Shown: positions 29,226 to 40,097, counted from the first letter of the stretch. The stretch is 64,000 nucleotides of DNA from Leishmania donovani (GCF_000227135.1 NC_018252.1:372803-436802), one strand, 5' to 3'. Notes: generated by a model from the letters alone, not told the origin. Numbers and translations: made by a program.

Positions 29226-29449
29226 CGGTGAGCGATGAGTGGTGGCTCAAGGTTCGTGGGTAACGCATGGCGTGCCTCCGCCCTTGCCCTCCCCTTCTTT
29301 CCTCCTCTTTTTCCTCTCGGTTTTCGTCTTTTCGCGGTCATGTCGCGTTCTGTTATCGCTGAGATCTGTGGTGTTGTCTTACCCTGTACCGACCCCTTGC
29401 CTTCTATGCTTTTTCTTCTTTCATCTTTTTGCGCTCCCAAGACGTTTAG

Positions 29450-29840
29450 GCCCTGAGGATGCCATCCACCTCGCCCTGGTATCAGGGCCTAGTATCCCCA
29501 CACTCTTCGTGTCGGCGGACAGGTCTGGGCTGGTGCTGTGCCGAAGAGACCTGCAGTCATGACCACGCTTGGAGCAGCTCACTGCGTATTGTGTCGACGC
29601 TTCAACGAATGCTCGCATGCACCTCCTGTTTTCTGCTTTAGCTGCGTTGTGGCAATGCCGAGCGTAATCCTGGGCCCACCCTGCGCTGCTCGCAGCGACA
29701 TTGCAGTGGGGGTGGGGGTGGGGGGCCGAAACGACATCGAGCGATGTTGGCTTGGCCCGATGCGCTTGGCTTAGCCGTAGTGCCGCAGAGGTCGATGAGC
29801 TGTGGTGTTGCCATGCGTGTGTGCGTATGTGGTTGACCTG
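29450..29840 (-). mobile_element. Possible SIDER-related element in reverse orientation
   Basis: About 390 bases of GC-balanced sequence stand out from T-rich surroundings. Read on the - strand it ends in ggcgaggtggatggcatcct followed by cagggcc, which from memory resembles the 3' part of Leishmania SIDER copies. No target-site duplication or A-tail was found. It could equally be unrelated UTR sequence. Confidence 0.3.
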
Positions 29841-30190
29841 TTCGAATGTGGGCACGTTGCCAAAGCATTTTTTTTTTCGAAGTCAAGCACACGTTTGTTT
29901 GCGTTTACGTTTGTTTGTTGCTCATTAGGTGCGCCCTCTACCCCCCCCCCTCTCCTCCACCTTTTCTTGTAAGGTCTTACGGTTTTGTTTGGTCCTCTCC
30001 GCCACCTGTTTTCTTTTTGATTTTGGTTGTGCGTTACTCAAATCGTACGCGTTCGCTGTTAAAGGATGGTGCGGGTGCCGGTGTGTGTGTGTGTTGTGCC
30101 CTCATGCACCGCTTCGCGCTCCTCCTCCCCCCTACCTCCTCTTCCGCCGCCCCCCCCCCTATCTCACGCACGGACATAGAATGGCACACA

Positions 30191-30218
30191 CATGCAACCG
30201 CGCGCGCGCGGTTGCATG
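30191..30218. repeat. Perfect 28-bp palindrome with (CG)n core
   Basis: Two 14-base arms (left arm catgcaaccgcgcg) meet with no spacer. The centre is five CG steps within twelve alternating C/G bases, able to form a hairpin in RNA and a Z-DNA-prone core in DNA. It lies in the 3.3-kb intergenic space. Confidence 0.9.
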
Positions 30219-32078
30219 AGAAGGACTGAGCGTCACTCTCCAAGTCTCTTGTGCTCTTTTTTTATGTGTGTGGAAGTATGTAGGCATGGACAGCTGCAGT
30301 GGCGCTGCGGGTTTGTATCGAGTGCAGTGCACGTCTGGCTCCGTATAAGCGTGGACGTGCAACTCTTTGGTTCACCCTCTCCTTCTCTCCTGTTGCGGTT
30401 GTTGCCTTCGTCTTGTTCTCTCTGCGCGTGTCTGAATGTGCCATTACGTAGTGGCATCTGTGGTGTGGTGTCCTTGTTCGTTCCTTCGCTGTGTGCCGAC
30501 CTCCACCTCTTTTCTGTATGCCTCCCTCTCTTTGCGTGCCGTCTCTGTCTCTCCGTCCCCATAAGGCGCGCTTACATGTACGCAGATATTTACGCGTCCT
30601 TCGTGGGGAGGGGAGGGGGGAGTTGATTGGCCTCGGTAGTATTTCTCCGGTTGTTTTCGCTTTTTTTTTGCTTTCATAGAGGGGAGGAGGCGTGCGGCGC
30701 AGTATGTCGTCGTTTCGGAGGGAGGGAGTTTTGTGTTATTTTGTCTGTGAACGCTTGTAAAACCGTACCTGTATGCGCACGCATCTCTTGTTGTGGTGAC
30801 CACCAACTCCCTCACCCACACCCTCACCCCCTCCGCCGGTCCCCTTGCCAGACTTCCTTCCGCGTTGCGTGTTGCGTTGTGCCTTGTGCGTGTGTGCATG
30901 CGGTTTGTCTTCGAGAGCTGCTTTGGTGTCGCCGTCGTCTCTTCGTCTTTCTCATTCCCTTCCACACAACAGTCGAAGAAGAGGAATATGACAAAAAGCG
31001 GAGGGCAGGACCGCGAGTACGCACAGCAGCATCACCATCGCTACGGACAGGTGTCGCGCACAGCGTCAGGGGAGAGGAGGCGTGGATGGGGAAGAAGGGG
31101 GGGGGACGAAAAGAAACAGTTAGCACTGGCAGTGCACACTTGGTGGGGTCGCACACGAGAATAGGAAGTTAGAAGCCATGTGGAAAGACGGTATGGTGTG
31201 GTGCGTGCTGTATCGGTTGGGTGGGAGCAGCGGCTGCGCGTGATAGGCACGGCACAAGGGCGAAGAGTGCCGCGAGGTGTGTACCTGAGCCCGCTCGATT
31301 CACTGGCCTCCACCCACCCCCTATTGCTCCGTCCATCTCTGCCCTGCTTCCCTCATCCTTTCTCCGCGCGTGACCGCTTGAAGAAGTCTGTGGTCGAGCA
31401 TTTTGAAAGTGTAGGGAAGCAGCAGATGTGCGTCTGCGCCTATGTGCATCAACGTAGCGTAATATGGTGCTCACCTTACGCTTCCGATGAAGGCCCATGC
31501 ACAGAAGGCCCTTCTCAAAGAGGTGGTGCTGTTGGTAGTGCGCCCCCCTCCTCAACACACCACCCTCCCGGCGCGGGGAAGGTTCATCCGCTGAAGGCGA
31601 ATGCTGTGACCCATCCTTCTTTGCGAGCCTCTTTCTTATCTGCAAAACGCCATCGTGTTGCCACCGGCGCCTCCCCACCCTCCCTGTCCTCGTAGCCCAC
31701 CAACACATACGATACAAAAACGAAAACGTTCGCGAATAAAAAACGAGGGCGGTGGACAATATTGTTTCCTGCCTCATTCGGCTCACCCTCCTCGTCGTCG
31801 TCCCCGTCCTCGTCACAGCTCACACTGCTGGCTATCTCCCTCTCCCGCTCATCTATCGTGCACGCCGCTGCAACCACAGCAGGCGTACTTGCTACGCGTA
31901 CACGCGCGCGCGCCACAGCGACGCATATATGCTGAGAGTCACAGCGGCATTCGAAGCAAGGGCGCACTTTGGGCAGTAGCGGGGCGGCAACAAAGGACAG
32001 CTCCGCCGTCACGCTAAGCTCGTCGTAGAGCGTTCCAACTCCGTCGCTGAGCCATCCCCCCGCGGATCTCTGTATAGA

Positions 32079-34655
32079 ATGACAAGTAACGTCCTGGTTA
32101 CCGCGCCGCTCTCGGAGACCCCGTCCTTCGTCTCCCAGGGGGCGTCGCAGCCTGCTTCGGCCGCGAAGACGAATCGCGGCCCCTCAAAGTTCAGCTCGTA
32201 CCTGTCCACCCACACCGACGAGGAGCCGCCTGAGCAGCGCTCTCGCAGGGCAGAGGATGTCGAGGCGGCAGCACAAGCGCACCAACAGCAAGGTGGTGCG
32301 AGCATCTACGAGGCACCACCAGTGCCCGTGACGCGCGGACCGGGACACACACCCCGCGGGAGGACACGAGAAGGAAGCCAGCCGCCGCGGAGGCTGCCAA
32401 GCCGCACCTCGTTTCGCCACGGCACACCACGCGGGCGTGGAGACGACGTGACAACGACGCTGATCCCAAAGCCGCATCACCCGCGTGTGAACTTGGTGTC
32501 ACAGGCGTCCATTGCGCCGAGCGACACCTCCGTCCACTTCCTCGTCGATGAAGAGCAGACCGACGCCAAAAGCATCTCGTTCCAGGCAGAACCCTCCACG
32601 AACAACTTCAACACCACAGAGGTGAGCCTCAACCTACAAACAATCACGGAAGGCAGCGACATCCACTTCGTCGTCGAGCAATCCCGCCTGCCGTCGCAGG
32701 CGGTGGCTTTGAAGCAGGGCGGCACCCCCACGACCAGATCGAGTCTGTGTTTTGAAGTCGAATCGACGAACGACGCGACTCGCAACAGCACCATCAGCCG
32801 CTTCTCCATTGAGGGAAACGAGCCGGAACAGAAGCCGCTCGTCCCGACCTCCCACCTCCGCGTCGAGCATAAAGACAACAGCGCTGAGAAAGTGGCGCCG
32901 GCCATGGTGGAGAATGCGAGGGAGCCACAGATCGAGTTTGTTGGCGAGACGGAGGAGCAGCGACGCGCCAAAAAGGCCGAGGAGGAGCGGCGCAAGCAGG
33001 TGCTTAAGGAGCGTAGCCTGTACATGAGCATCCGTCCGTGGTCGACCAACGAGCCCGATCGGCGCGCCCGACGCACAAGCAGTGAGAGCGCCGCCCACGC
33101 GCTGAAGCAGCAGCTGCACGAGAAGATGGCGGAGGTCGAGAAGCGCCGGCGCGCGATGTACGCACGTCCGTGGCGCACCGACAGTGCCAGCCCGAATACG
33201 TCGCGCTCAGCCAGTCGCACGAATCGGAAGCGCCGGTTCACGCCGCTGAGCGGGCGCAGCGGCGACGGAGTCGCCATGTCTGAGCTGCCGGCGACGGAGT
33301 CTAAGAGCATGCAGGCGGGCAACAAGAGGGCCCCTGCCGCCCTCGCCGCATGCTCGTACTCCTCGTCCCTGTCCTCTGAGGAGCGGTCAAGCCCTACCGC
33401 GCCGGCGTACGACTGCGTCGAGGCCGCTAAGTTTGTCACGCCAGCACCGGTGCTGAAGACTCCACTAGAGATCGTATGTGAGGAGTTCGAGGACTGGGTG
33501 CACACGGTCAACCAGAGGTGCAACCTGAAAGCAATCGCGGATATGATGCGGGCGCGCGAGCGCACGATTGTGCAGCTGTCGAGCCAGCTAGAGGATCAGA
33601 GTCGCGTGATGAAGCGGCTGAACAAGGAGCTGTACGACGCTCGCGACGAGTACATGCGGCACCTCGGTAATGACGTGACGGGGTTGGCGCTGCATGCCCC
33701 GCGCAGCCGGGCGACGTCCCGGTCGCCAGGCCGCATAAGCACCAGCCGCACACCTAGCGTCGTGCGCCTCCACGTGGAGCAGCGGCACCGGGCGAAGGAC
33801 TACTATTCCATGAAGATGCAGCAACTTGGCCCCCGGCCGGTGAGTGTGCTGAGTGATGACGAGCTCTCCGATAGCGAGAAGGAGGTCTATGCGCAGGAAC
33901 TGCAGAGCTGGCGTGTCGAGCGCGCGGCCCTGCGAGACGAGAAGGCCCGCTTGGTGCACTGCCGCCGCGACCTCGCCTTTCAGATGCGCCGCGGCAGCAA
34001 CATCAAGGACATCGCCACTACGCAACCCACGAGCGGGCGTGGTCCGCTAGAGCGCGCAGCGACGGGCACAGAGACTGCCGTGGATGTGAAAGGGTACGAC
34101 CGTCTGATGGATCTTCGCATGCGAGCTCAGCGCGCCGTCGTTGAGACAGCAAATGCCAAGAAGGTGTACGAGGCGACGCTGTGCATGGCGGCCACCATGA
34201 AGAAGCAGCACGACCCCTCCTCAGCAGAGCTGAAGGGCGCGAAGGAGTCACGGAGGAAGGCACGAGAGCTGTACGCCGCGTCGCTGCAGAGGTTGCAGCA
34301 GTCTGCGGAGGAGGCACGGCCGCTGCTGGAGCGGGCCACTGCGCTGAAAACGCGTCGCGAGAAGGCGGCAGAGTCGCTTGATGAGAGCGTCCGGGAGGAT
34401 CAGGTGGACTACGGCGACGCAGTTCTTGCCGTGCGCTTGCAGGCGGACCGTGCCCAAGCGCTCGCCGAAGCCGCTGCCGATGATGAGGATCGCATGCTGC
34501 GATCGCCGAGCACAGTGCGGCTTGGGGTGTTGAGGGCAGGCACACCGCGTGGTAGCGTCAACGGCTCCATGCGCCCCGGCACATCGGCACACACCCGCGG
34601 AGCCAGCACGTCGAACGGCGACGACGTGTTTGCTCGACTGACGGAGCGAAGGTAG
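32079..34655 (+). CDS. Hypothetical coiled-coil protein with RPW motifs, 858 residues
   Basis: I do not recognise the family. Residues 140-300 contain several short strand-like acidic motifs (SVHFLVDEE, SDIHFVVEQ, SLCFEVEST, PQIEFVGETEE) like those in the gene immediately upstream. Residues about 291-330 are a charged helix (EEQRRAKKAEEERRKQVLKE) leading to YMSIRPWSTNEP, and about 40 residues later a second helix leads to AMYARPWRTDSA, so a helix-plus-RPW unit is duplicated. Coiled coils follow at about 481-530 (RERTIVQLSSQLEDQSRVMK), 599-640 and 673-805. No membrane segment or catalytic site is visible. The layout suggests a structural, probably cytoskeletal, protein; that is inference. The start is the first ATG of the frame, after a pyrimidine-containing leader. 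Confidence 0.78.
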   Translation: MTSNVLVTAPLSETPSFVSQGASQPASAAKTNRGPSKFSSYLSTHTDEEPPEQRSRRAEDVEAAAQAHQQQGGASIYEAPPVPVTRGPGHTPRGRTREGSQPPRRLPSRTSFRHGTPRGRGDDVTTTLIPKPHHPRVNLVSQASIAPSDTSVHFLVDEEQTDAKSISFQAEPSTNNFNTTEVSLNLQTITEGSDIHFVVEQSRLPSQAVALKQGGTPTTRSSLCFEVESTNDATRNSTISRFSIEGNEPEQKPLVPTSHLRVEHKDNSAEKVAPAMVENAREPQIEFVGETEEQRRAKKAEEERRKQVLKERSLYMSIRPWSTNEPDRRARRTSSESAAHALKQQLHEKMAEVEKRRRAMYARPWRTDSASPNTSRSASRTNRKRRFTPLSGRSGDGVAMSELPATESKSMQAGNKRAPAALAACSYSSSLSSEERSSPTAPAYDCVEAAKFVTPAPVLKTPLEIVCEEFEDWVHTVNQRCNLKAIADMMRARERTIVQLSSQLEDQSRVMKRLNKELYDARDEYMRHLGNDVTGLALHAPRSRATSRSPGRISTSRTPSVVRLHVEQRHRAKDYYSMKMQQLGPRPVSVLSDDELSDSEKEVYAQELQSWRVERAALRDEKARLVHCRRDLAFQMRRGSNIKDIATTQPTSGRGPLERAATGTETAVDVKGYDRLMDLRMRAQRAVVETANAKKVYEATLCMAATMKKQHDPSSAELKGAKESRRKARELYAASLQRLQQSAEEARPLLERATALKTRREKAAESLDESVREDQVDYGDAVLAVRLQADRAQALAEAAADDEDRMLRSPSTVRLGVLRAGTPRGSVNGSMRPGTSAHTRGASTSNGDDVFARLTERR

Positions 34656-36711
34656 TAGAACACGCGCACCGCTGCACTTGCGCCAGCGGAGGCGACGGCG
34701 TTAGAGAGAGACTGGAGATGGCAGAACAAGCGCAATGCCCCTCGCCTTCTTCTTTTCTGGCTCGTTGCACGGTGTCGCGCGTGCGGTGCCCCCCCCCCTG
34801 AGAGCGCTGCTTCGACGTCTTCGTCCTCGTGGGCCTCTTTTTGGGTAGAGGAGAAGAGGTTCAGGTGGGGGTGCTCACACGCGCAGGCGTGCTCGGCCCT
34901 GTCCACGTCTAGCGTGCACACCCGCTCTCCTCCTGCTGTCGGGGAGAGAGATGGAATCGCTGCGGTGTGGCCGCGCATCGATCGGTGTTGCTCATGTCTG
35001 TTGCTTGCATACACACTTGGCTCTCGCTCCCTTCTTCTGTTGCTGTGTTGTTTGCTTTCACCGCACGAGACGTGCGGTTCTGTGTGTCGGCAGAAATAGA
35101 GATGGGGAGGGGGGCTGTGAATATGCCGTGGAGACGTGCGAGGAGGTGGGGAAGGCTTAAGCGCGACGTGAATTCCCTCTGTGGCGGATGCATCCGCCTC
35201 TTTCTTTGCTTCTCTCACTCTCACGCGGCCGGTGAGCGGTGCTGGCTCGTCTTTGTGGGCGTCACGCCGCTAACGCAAGTGTTGCGTTCACGGTGATGTC
35301 CCCCGTCATCACCGCCAACCCAAACCTCCCATATACATATGTATGTATGCATATGAGTGTGTGTGGTGTCCCTCGTTGTGCTTTTTCTTTTTGTGTTCTC
35401 TCGCCGTCTTGCTTCGTATCGATGAAGAGATCCGTCGTCCCCTCCTCCTCTTCTGCCGAGTGTCTATGTGTGTGTGGCGTATGGGGGCCGCTGCCGTGGT
35501 GCTGGTTACCCCCTCACCGCACTGTACCCGCCCACCCACCCCATCCCGGCATATGTGTATGTGCGTGGGTGTGTCTCGGCGTAAGAACGAAGTCGAGCAT
35601 CCGTTGGAGCTCTCATTGTCTTTTTTTCTGCCCCCCCCCCTCCCCTCCCTCCCCTCCTCTGTTGTTGCCACTGATACGGTGAGCGCGCTTCTTCAGCTAC
35701 CTCTCTCCTTCTGTATGTCTTTGGTCCCCCACGTTCGTTTGGGCCGATGTGCTTGTGTTTAGATGTGCGTTAAAGCAAGCGTGAGGCAACGCACACACGC
35801 GCAGACGCACGCACGAAAAAGGCGCAAAATCGGCGTTGAGCGATACAGCATGGAAGTATAAAATGGTGGATGAGTGGCCGCATGGCTACAGGCATGCCCA
35901 TGTGCAGGTATGGGCGCCAGGTGTGCTTGTGCGTAAGGTGTATGCAACCTCCATCTCGTTGTTTTCGCGTGCGTGCGTGTGTGTGTGTGTGTGGCGCCTC
36001 ACGCTTGTTGTTGCCACATCCGTAAACTGTACCGCATCCGAATGGAGAGGCGAAGACGGACGCGGGATGAGCCGCTGTCATCTACGCACGCCGCTGCGTT
36101 TTGCTCTTGTGTAGCGTCGGGCGTCGAGCGAGCGCCAAGCAAACACAGACGGAGTAGACATATGAACAAGTCGCTTGCTCTCCATTATCCGCGTTCCCGC
36201 CCCCACCCCGACACGACTGCCACGCGTGTCGCTGTGCCACCATCCGGCATCTCGACCGTCGCCTTCCTTCTTTCTCTCTCCCCGTCGCCTCTTGCACATT
36301 CGCGTGCATCCTCCACACGCACACGCACACATCGGCGCATGCGTCACGCCGCACAGCTCTTTTCAGCTCTCCTCTGTGTTTTGCATTTTGTTTCCTCTTC
36401 CCGTGTTTCGTTTTCTTTGCGTGTATACCTGTGCGCATCCTCCTCCTCTTCCTCCTCTCTCTCGGCCGATTTCCACCCTCCCCTTACCCACCCGCCACGC
36501 CTCGCTGCCCGACGTCGTTTTCTCTATTCGTTTTGTTTTAATCTGTCTCCCCTCCCCTCCCCTCCCCCCAATACGGGTCTCTGTGTGTGTGTGTGTGTAT
36601 AGGCGCGCGTGTCTTCCTCTAACAGTAGCTATACATACATACGCACACACGCACACGCGTGCATACATACATATACATATAAGCAACGTTAACACACAAG
36701 CACGGTCAGCC
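34656..36711 (+). promoter_or_regulatory. Intergenic region and 5' leader of the eIF4B-like gene
   Basis: This is 3' flank of the coiled-coil gene (C-runs at 34790-34798 and 35631-35645), then a very long pyrimidine tract from about 36240 to 36580. A GT run (36582-36598) is followed by AG at 36601-36602, a candidate splice acceptor. No ATG occurs between that AG and the start at 36712, supporting the start. No other gene seen. Confidence 0.5.
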
Positions 36712-38058
36712 ATGCCCGCCAAACAGAAGAAGGGACGCGGAAAGACGGTAAACCTTTTCGAGTTCAATGAAGACTACATCCCTGAGGAGGCCCTCGACTG
36801 GGCCGAGGATGACTGGATGACGGCGGAGCAGGTCGGCGTGGCGAAGCTGTCCGAGAAGATTGCGAAGCAGCGGCAGGAGTACAGCCGCATGGCGAACAAT
36901 ACATTAGACCAGCAGGAGAGCTTCCGCACGGCGGCCGTGTCGGAGCAGAAGAAGTGCTTCACCATTGACGACCTGCAGCCGCCGTTTGTGGCCCACTTCG
37001 GTAACCTGCGCAATGGCACGACCGAGGAGGACTTCCTCTCCCTCTTCAACCGCGACGCCATCGCTACCCACCGCCTCATCAACCAGGATGGCAAATCCTT
37101 CGCATTCGTGGAGTTCGTCTCCGCGCAGGCGCTGACGGTAGCGCTGTCGCTAGACCAAACCTTCCAGCGCGGTCGCCGCATGTACGTCGACCTCGCTACA
37201 CAGAAGCAGGTGGAGCGGCTGCTCAACCGCAACACGAACGAGCGCCCGGGTATGTCACGCGATTCAGCTGGCCAGCAGCAGCCTGGCGGCCTCGCCGCTA
37301 TGGGGCTGTCCCGCGACGTCTTCGGCGGGCAGCAGCCCGAGGACCAGCCGGGCATGCCATCGATGGGCAGCCGCTCGAACTTCGGCTCTCGCGTCGACCT
37401 CCACAACCTCGGCGACCTGTCGCGCGACATGCTAGGTTCGGCGGTGCAGCAGGCATCGCCCACGTCGTGCAGCCCGATATGCGGCGCCGGCTCCCCAATG
37501 AGCTTCGGCAACTGGCGCAGCGACGCCCCGGAGCAGCAGCCGGAGTTTCCCATCTCGCGCGAGAACTGCCGCAGCGAGGACAGCTTTGACCGCCGCGCCG
37601 GACACCTTCGCCGCAGCAGCGGCCCGGCCAGCCCGGCCCCCCCGGTTCTGCCGCCGGAGCCGAAGCCGAACCCGTTCAGCGGGGAGACAGGCAACTGGCG
37701 TGACGCACCGCGCGCCGAGGTGCCGAAGATGGAGGAGCTGTCGGCGGTCACTGCCGAAGGTGACACTACAACGCCGAGCGAGCACAAGACGGAGGAACAC
37801 AACGCCGGCGGCGCCAGCAACAGCGGTGCAGCCAGCAGCCCAAGTAGCAACGGTCGCGGTCGCGGCGCAGGCGGTATTGGCCGTGGCGGTAGTCGCGGCG
37901 GCCGCGGTGGCGCAGGCTCCTGTGAGAGGAGCTCCTTCGGCGGCGAGAGGAGCGGATTTGGTGGTGAGAGGAGCGGATTTGGTGGCGAGAGGAGCGCGCC
38001 ACCCAAGCCGTCCGGCCCCGTGAACACAGACAAGTGGGCTGACCTGCGCCGCAGCTGA
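36712..38058 (+). CDS. RRM and RGG-box protein, likely eIF4B-like translation factor
   Basis: The product is 448 residues from the first ATG after the predicted acceptor. The N terminus KKGRGKTVNLFEFNEDY resembles the KKGKT(I/V)xLxxF opening of animal and plant eIF4B. A single RRM spans about 91-163. RNP2 is VAHFGNL in PPFVAHFGNLRNGTTEEDF (eIF4B has PPYTAFLGNLPYDVTEE), RNP1 is KSFAFVEF, and it is closed by GRRMYVDLAT. The middle is Gly/Ser/Pro-rich with two GNWR motifs (about 264 and 328), reminiscent of the Trp-Arg repeats of eIF4B. The C terminus has an RGG box (GRGRGAGGIGRGGSRGGRGG) and three GFGGERS-type heptads, ending in TDKWADLRRS. eIF4B and eIF4H stimulate the eIF4A helicase during initiation. 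The eIF4B assignment is mine; the minimal safe call is an RRM RNA-binding protein. No nuclear or membrane signals seen. Confidence 0.85.
   Translation: MPAKQKKGRGKTVNLFEFNEDYIPEEALDWAEDDWMTAEQVGVAKLSEKIAKQRQEYSRMANNTLDQQESFRTAAVSEQKKCFTIDDLQPPFVAHFGNLRNGTTEEDFLSLFNRDAIATHRLINQDGKSFAFVEFVSAQALTVALSLDQTFQRGRRMYVDLATQKQVERLLNRNTNERPGMSRDSAGQQQPGGLAAMGLSRDVFGGQQPEDQPGMPSMGSRSNFGSRVDLHNLGDLSRDMLGSAVQQASPTSCSPICGAGSPMSFGNWRSDAPEQQPEFPISRENCRSEDSFDRRAGHLRRSSGPASPAPPVLPPEPKPNPFSGETGNWRDAPRAEVPKMEELSAVTAEGDTTTPSEHKTEEHNAGGASNSGAASSPSSNGRGRGAGGIGRGGSRGGRGGAGSCERSSFGGERSGFGGERSGFGGERSAPPKPSGPVNTDKWADLRRS
37940..38004 (+). repeat. 21-bp tandem coding repeat (GFGGERS)
   Basis: About three near-identical 21-base units near the 3' end of the eIF4B-like gene encode GFGGERS heptads; one synonymous change separates two of them. 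Confidence 0.8.
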
Positions 38059-38232
38059 GCAAGTAAGAAGCGGCAGTCCCCGCCCATATGCATGTGCACA
38101 TGTGTTTCTCATGTTTCCCTCCTCTTTCAACATCTCTGCTCCTAAACTCGTAAGCGTAGCGTCGGGATATGCGAGGGGGTGGCGTGGATCGATGGGGTTC
38201 ACGGTCGGTGTCTGCCGGTGCGTCTGTGCCTC

Positions 38233-38258
38233 TGTGTGTGTGTGTGTGTGTGTGTGTG
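38233..38258. repeat. (TG)13 microsatellite
   Basis: Perfect TG run in the 3' flank of the eIF4B-like gene. Confidence 0.9.
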
Positions 38259-40012
38259 ATTGTGCTTCCACCGGTGTCGACATTGCTGAACGCATTCGAT
38301 TTCTGTTCTTTCTCTCTTCCTTTCAGGCTGCGGATACTGTTGAGTGTGGGGGCGTGGCATCGGTGTGTCTGTGTGTGTGCGTGTGCTTGCCACATCTTCC
38401 CCAGTCTTTTTTTTTCCTCTTTCTCTCTCTGTGTGCGTGTCTTCTATGCCACCGTGAGCATGTGCTGTGCTGGCAGTCCGTTGGCTTGTTCCCTCTCGGC
38501 GCGTGTGTGTCTCTCGCTTCTCCCTTCTCTCTTCCTGTTTCTCGGCCGCTGTGTGCCCTTGATGATGCGGAGCCACATGCGGTCACGGCGCCATCCCGGC
38601 TACAGTCACCCCTCCGCTTTACCCCCGTCACCACGGTCAGCAATGGCACACGCCGCCACCTCCTCCAGCACTCGGGCGCATCTCTCCATCGTTAACTTTC
38701 TTGTTTTTCTCTTTGAGCAACTGTGTGATTCGGAGCGATTTAAAGAAACCTTTAGCGAGCAAGCAAGCAATATATAAGCAACAGCAACTCCCCCCCCCCC
38801 TCCTCCTCCGCCTCCCTCTCATCCGCCCCGCCTCCTCGGACACAAGAGGAAGCGACAGCGGACGCACACGCGCGTGCGTGAAAACGGATGCGCGCGAAGG
38901 GAGACGGTCCACACAGAGCGAGAGAGGGAGGGAAGAGCTAGAAAGACATATGGGATGCGGAGAGAAGGGGGAGAGGCCACAGACATGCATACTCACTGAC
39001 AGAGAGGGGGAGGATGGGACCCCATTGCTTAACCCAAGTGTGTTTATAAGAGAGAAGCCTAATGGGTGCGTAGGTGTTTGTGTGTGTGTGTGCGCGCGCG
39101 TGTGTGGAAGAGGCTTTTTTTTTCATTCGCTCAGTGTGTTGTTGCACTCGGCTCCTCGTCGTGGCTGTGACGGTTGCCGCTGTGGCCGTTGTTTCACTTT
39201 TCCTTGCTCCAGCCTCATTTTGCGTTTGTTTTCGGCGCTTGACGGTTGCTCATCAAAGGAAGACGGAGTGCCAAACGCACCGCCAGGAGGAATGTGTGTG
39301 CGCATCGCGCGCCCTCGCTTGCATCCCTCTCCCCCCCCCACTCTCTGCCCTCTCATGCCGGATGCCCATCACACACACGGACAGAGAAACTGACGCCGCT
39401 GTCACCTTCCACCCTTTCCTCTTGTTCTTTCCTCCTCCTTTGCCTTGTTGGTCCTGCGGTGCGCGCGCGTGTTTCTGTTTTGGCGTGTGGAGCGTCTTCC
39501 TCGTTGGTGCTTGATGTGGGTGGCCGTTGAGTCTGAATTCGAGAGACTGAAGTCGGTGGGGGGAGGAGTGAGAAGGGGTGGAGACAGCGTGCAGCGGCAC
39601 GCATGTCTTGCGAGGGATGCGCTGGAGAACGGTTTTACTTCCTCCGGCGTGTGCCCTCCACTCGCTTTCGGCTTCCCATCGGCATGAGTAATGCGTATGT
39701 GTGCTTGTGTGGGTGTGTGGTGTGCCGCAGCTTCTCGCTCCGTGTTTCTTTTTCCTTGTGTGTTTACTAACATCGTAAGCGAATCTCCCCTCCGCATACA
39801 AGCAATGTCCAGGCGCACCCGTTTGAAACCCAAACGCGGGATAAGGCGCGCGCGCGTGGCCACCGGATGCGTTTCCCAGCCCCGCTCTTTGCCGCCGGCG
39901 CGTCTCATGCACAACGCCCCTTCCTCCCTGATGCTGGTCTTCGCGTCAGCTGCGCCACGCCAGCGCCGCCCCAACACCACCGCCCCACCCCCCCCCCCGC
40001 CACCCCCCATGG

Positions 40013-40027
40013 NNNNNNNNNNNNNNN
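40013..40027. other. Assembly gap (15 N)
   Basis: Fifteen undetermined bases between a poly-C tract and a 26-bp tandem repeat. The size is probably nominal and the missing sequence is likely repeat. Confidence 0.95.
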
Positions 40028-40097
40028 GAGCAGGGCCCGAACCCTCAGCCGGCGAGCGGGGCCCGAACCCTCAGCCGGCGAGCAGGGCCCGGACCCG
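40028..40097. repeat. 26-bp tandem repeat at the strand switch
   Basis: A 26-base unit starting gagcagggcccgaaccctca is present twice in full (40028-40053, 40054-40079, one substitution) and in part a third time. The array abuts a gap, so the real copy number may be higher. Confidence 0.85.

Larger units (their letters stand above)
28726..32078 (+). other. Long intergenic region (3.3 kb), no gene supported
   Basis: Contents seen: a (TA)n(TG)n run at 29199-29225, a GC-balanced island at 29450-29840 that may be a SIDER in reverse orientation, long T/C-rich tracts at 29925-30030, 30120-30165 and 30360-30420, a perfect 28-bp palindrome at 30191-30218, and G-runs at 30605-30625 and 31090-31105. 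ORFs up to about 180 codons exist here but have the Cys/Phe/Leu-rich composition of translated pyrimidine tracts. The last 300 bases before the next gene are the likely leader. Confidence 0.5.

Noticed and set aside
32477..33565. 362-codon - strand ORF over the RPW-motif gene
   Set aside because: It is antisense shadow with Cys/Ser/Leu-rich composition; the + frame has coiled coils and charged helices.
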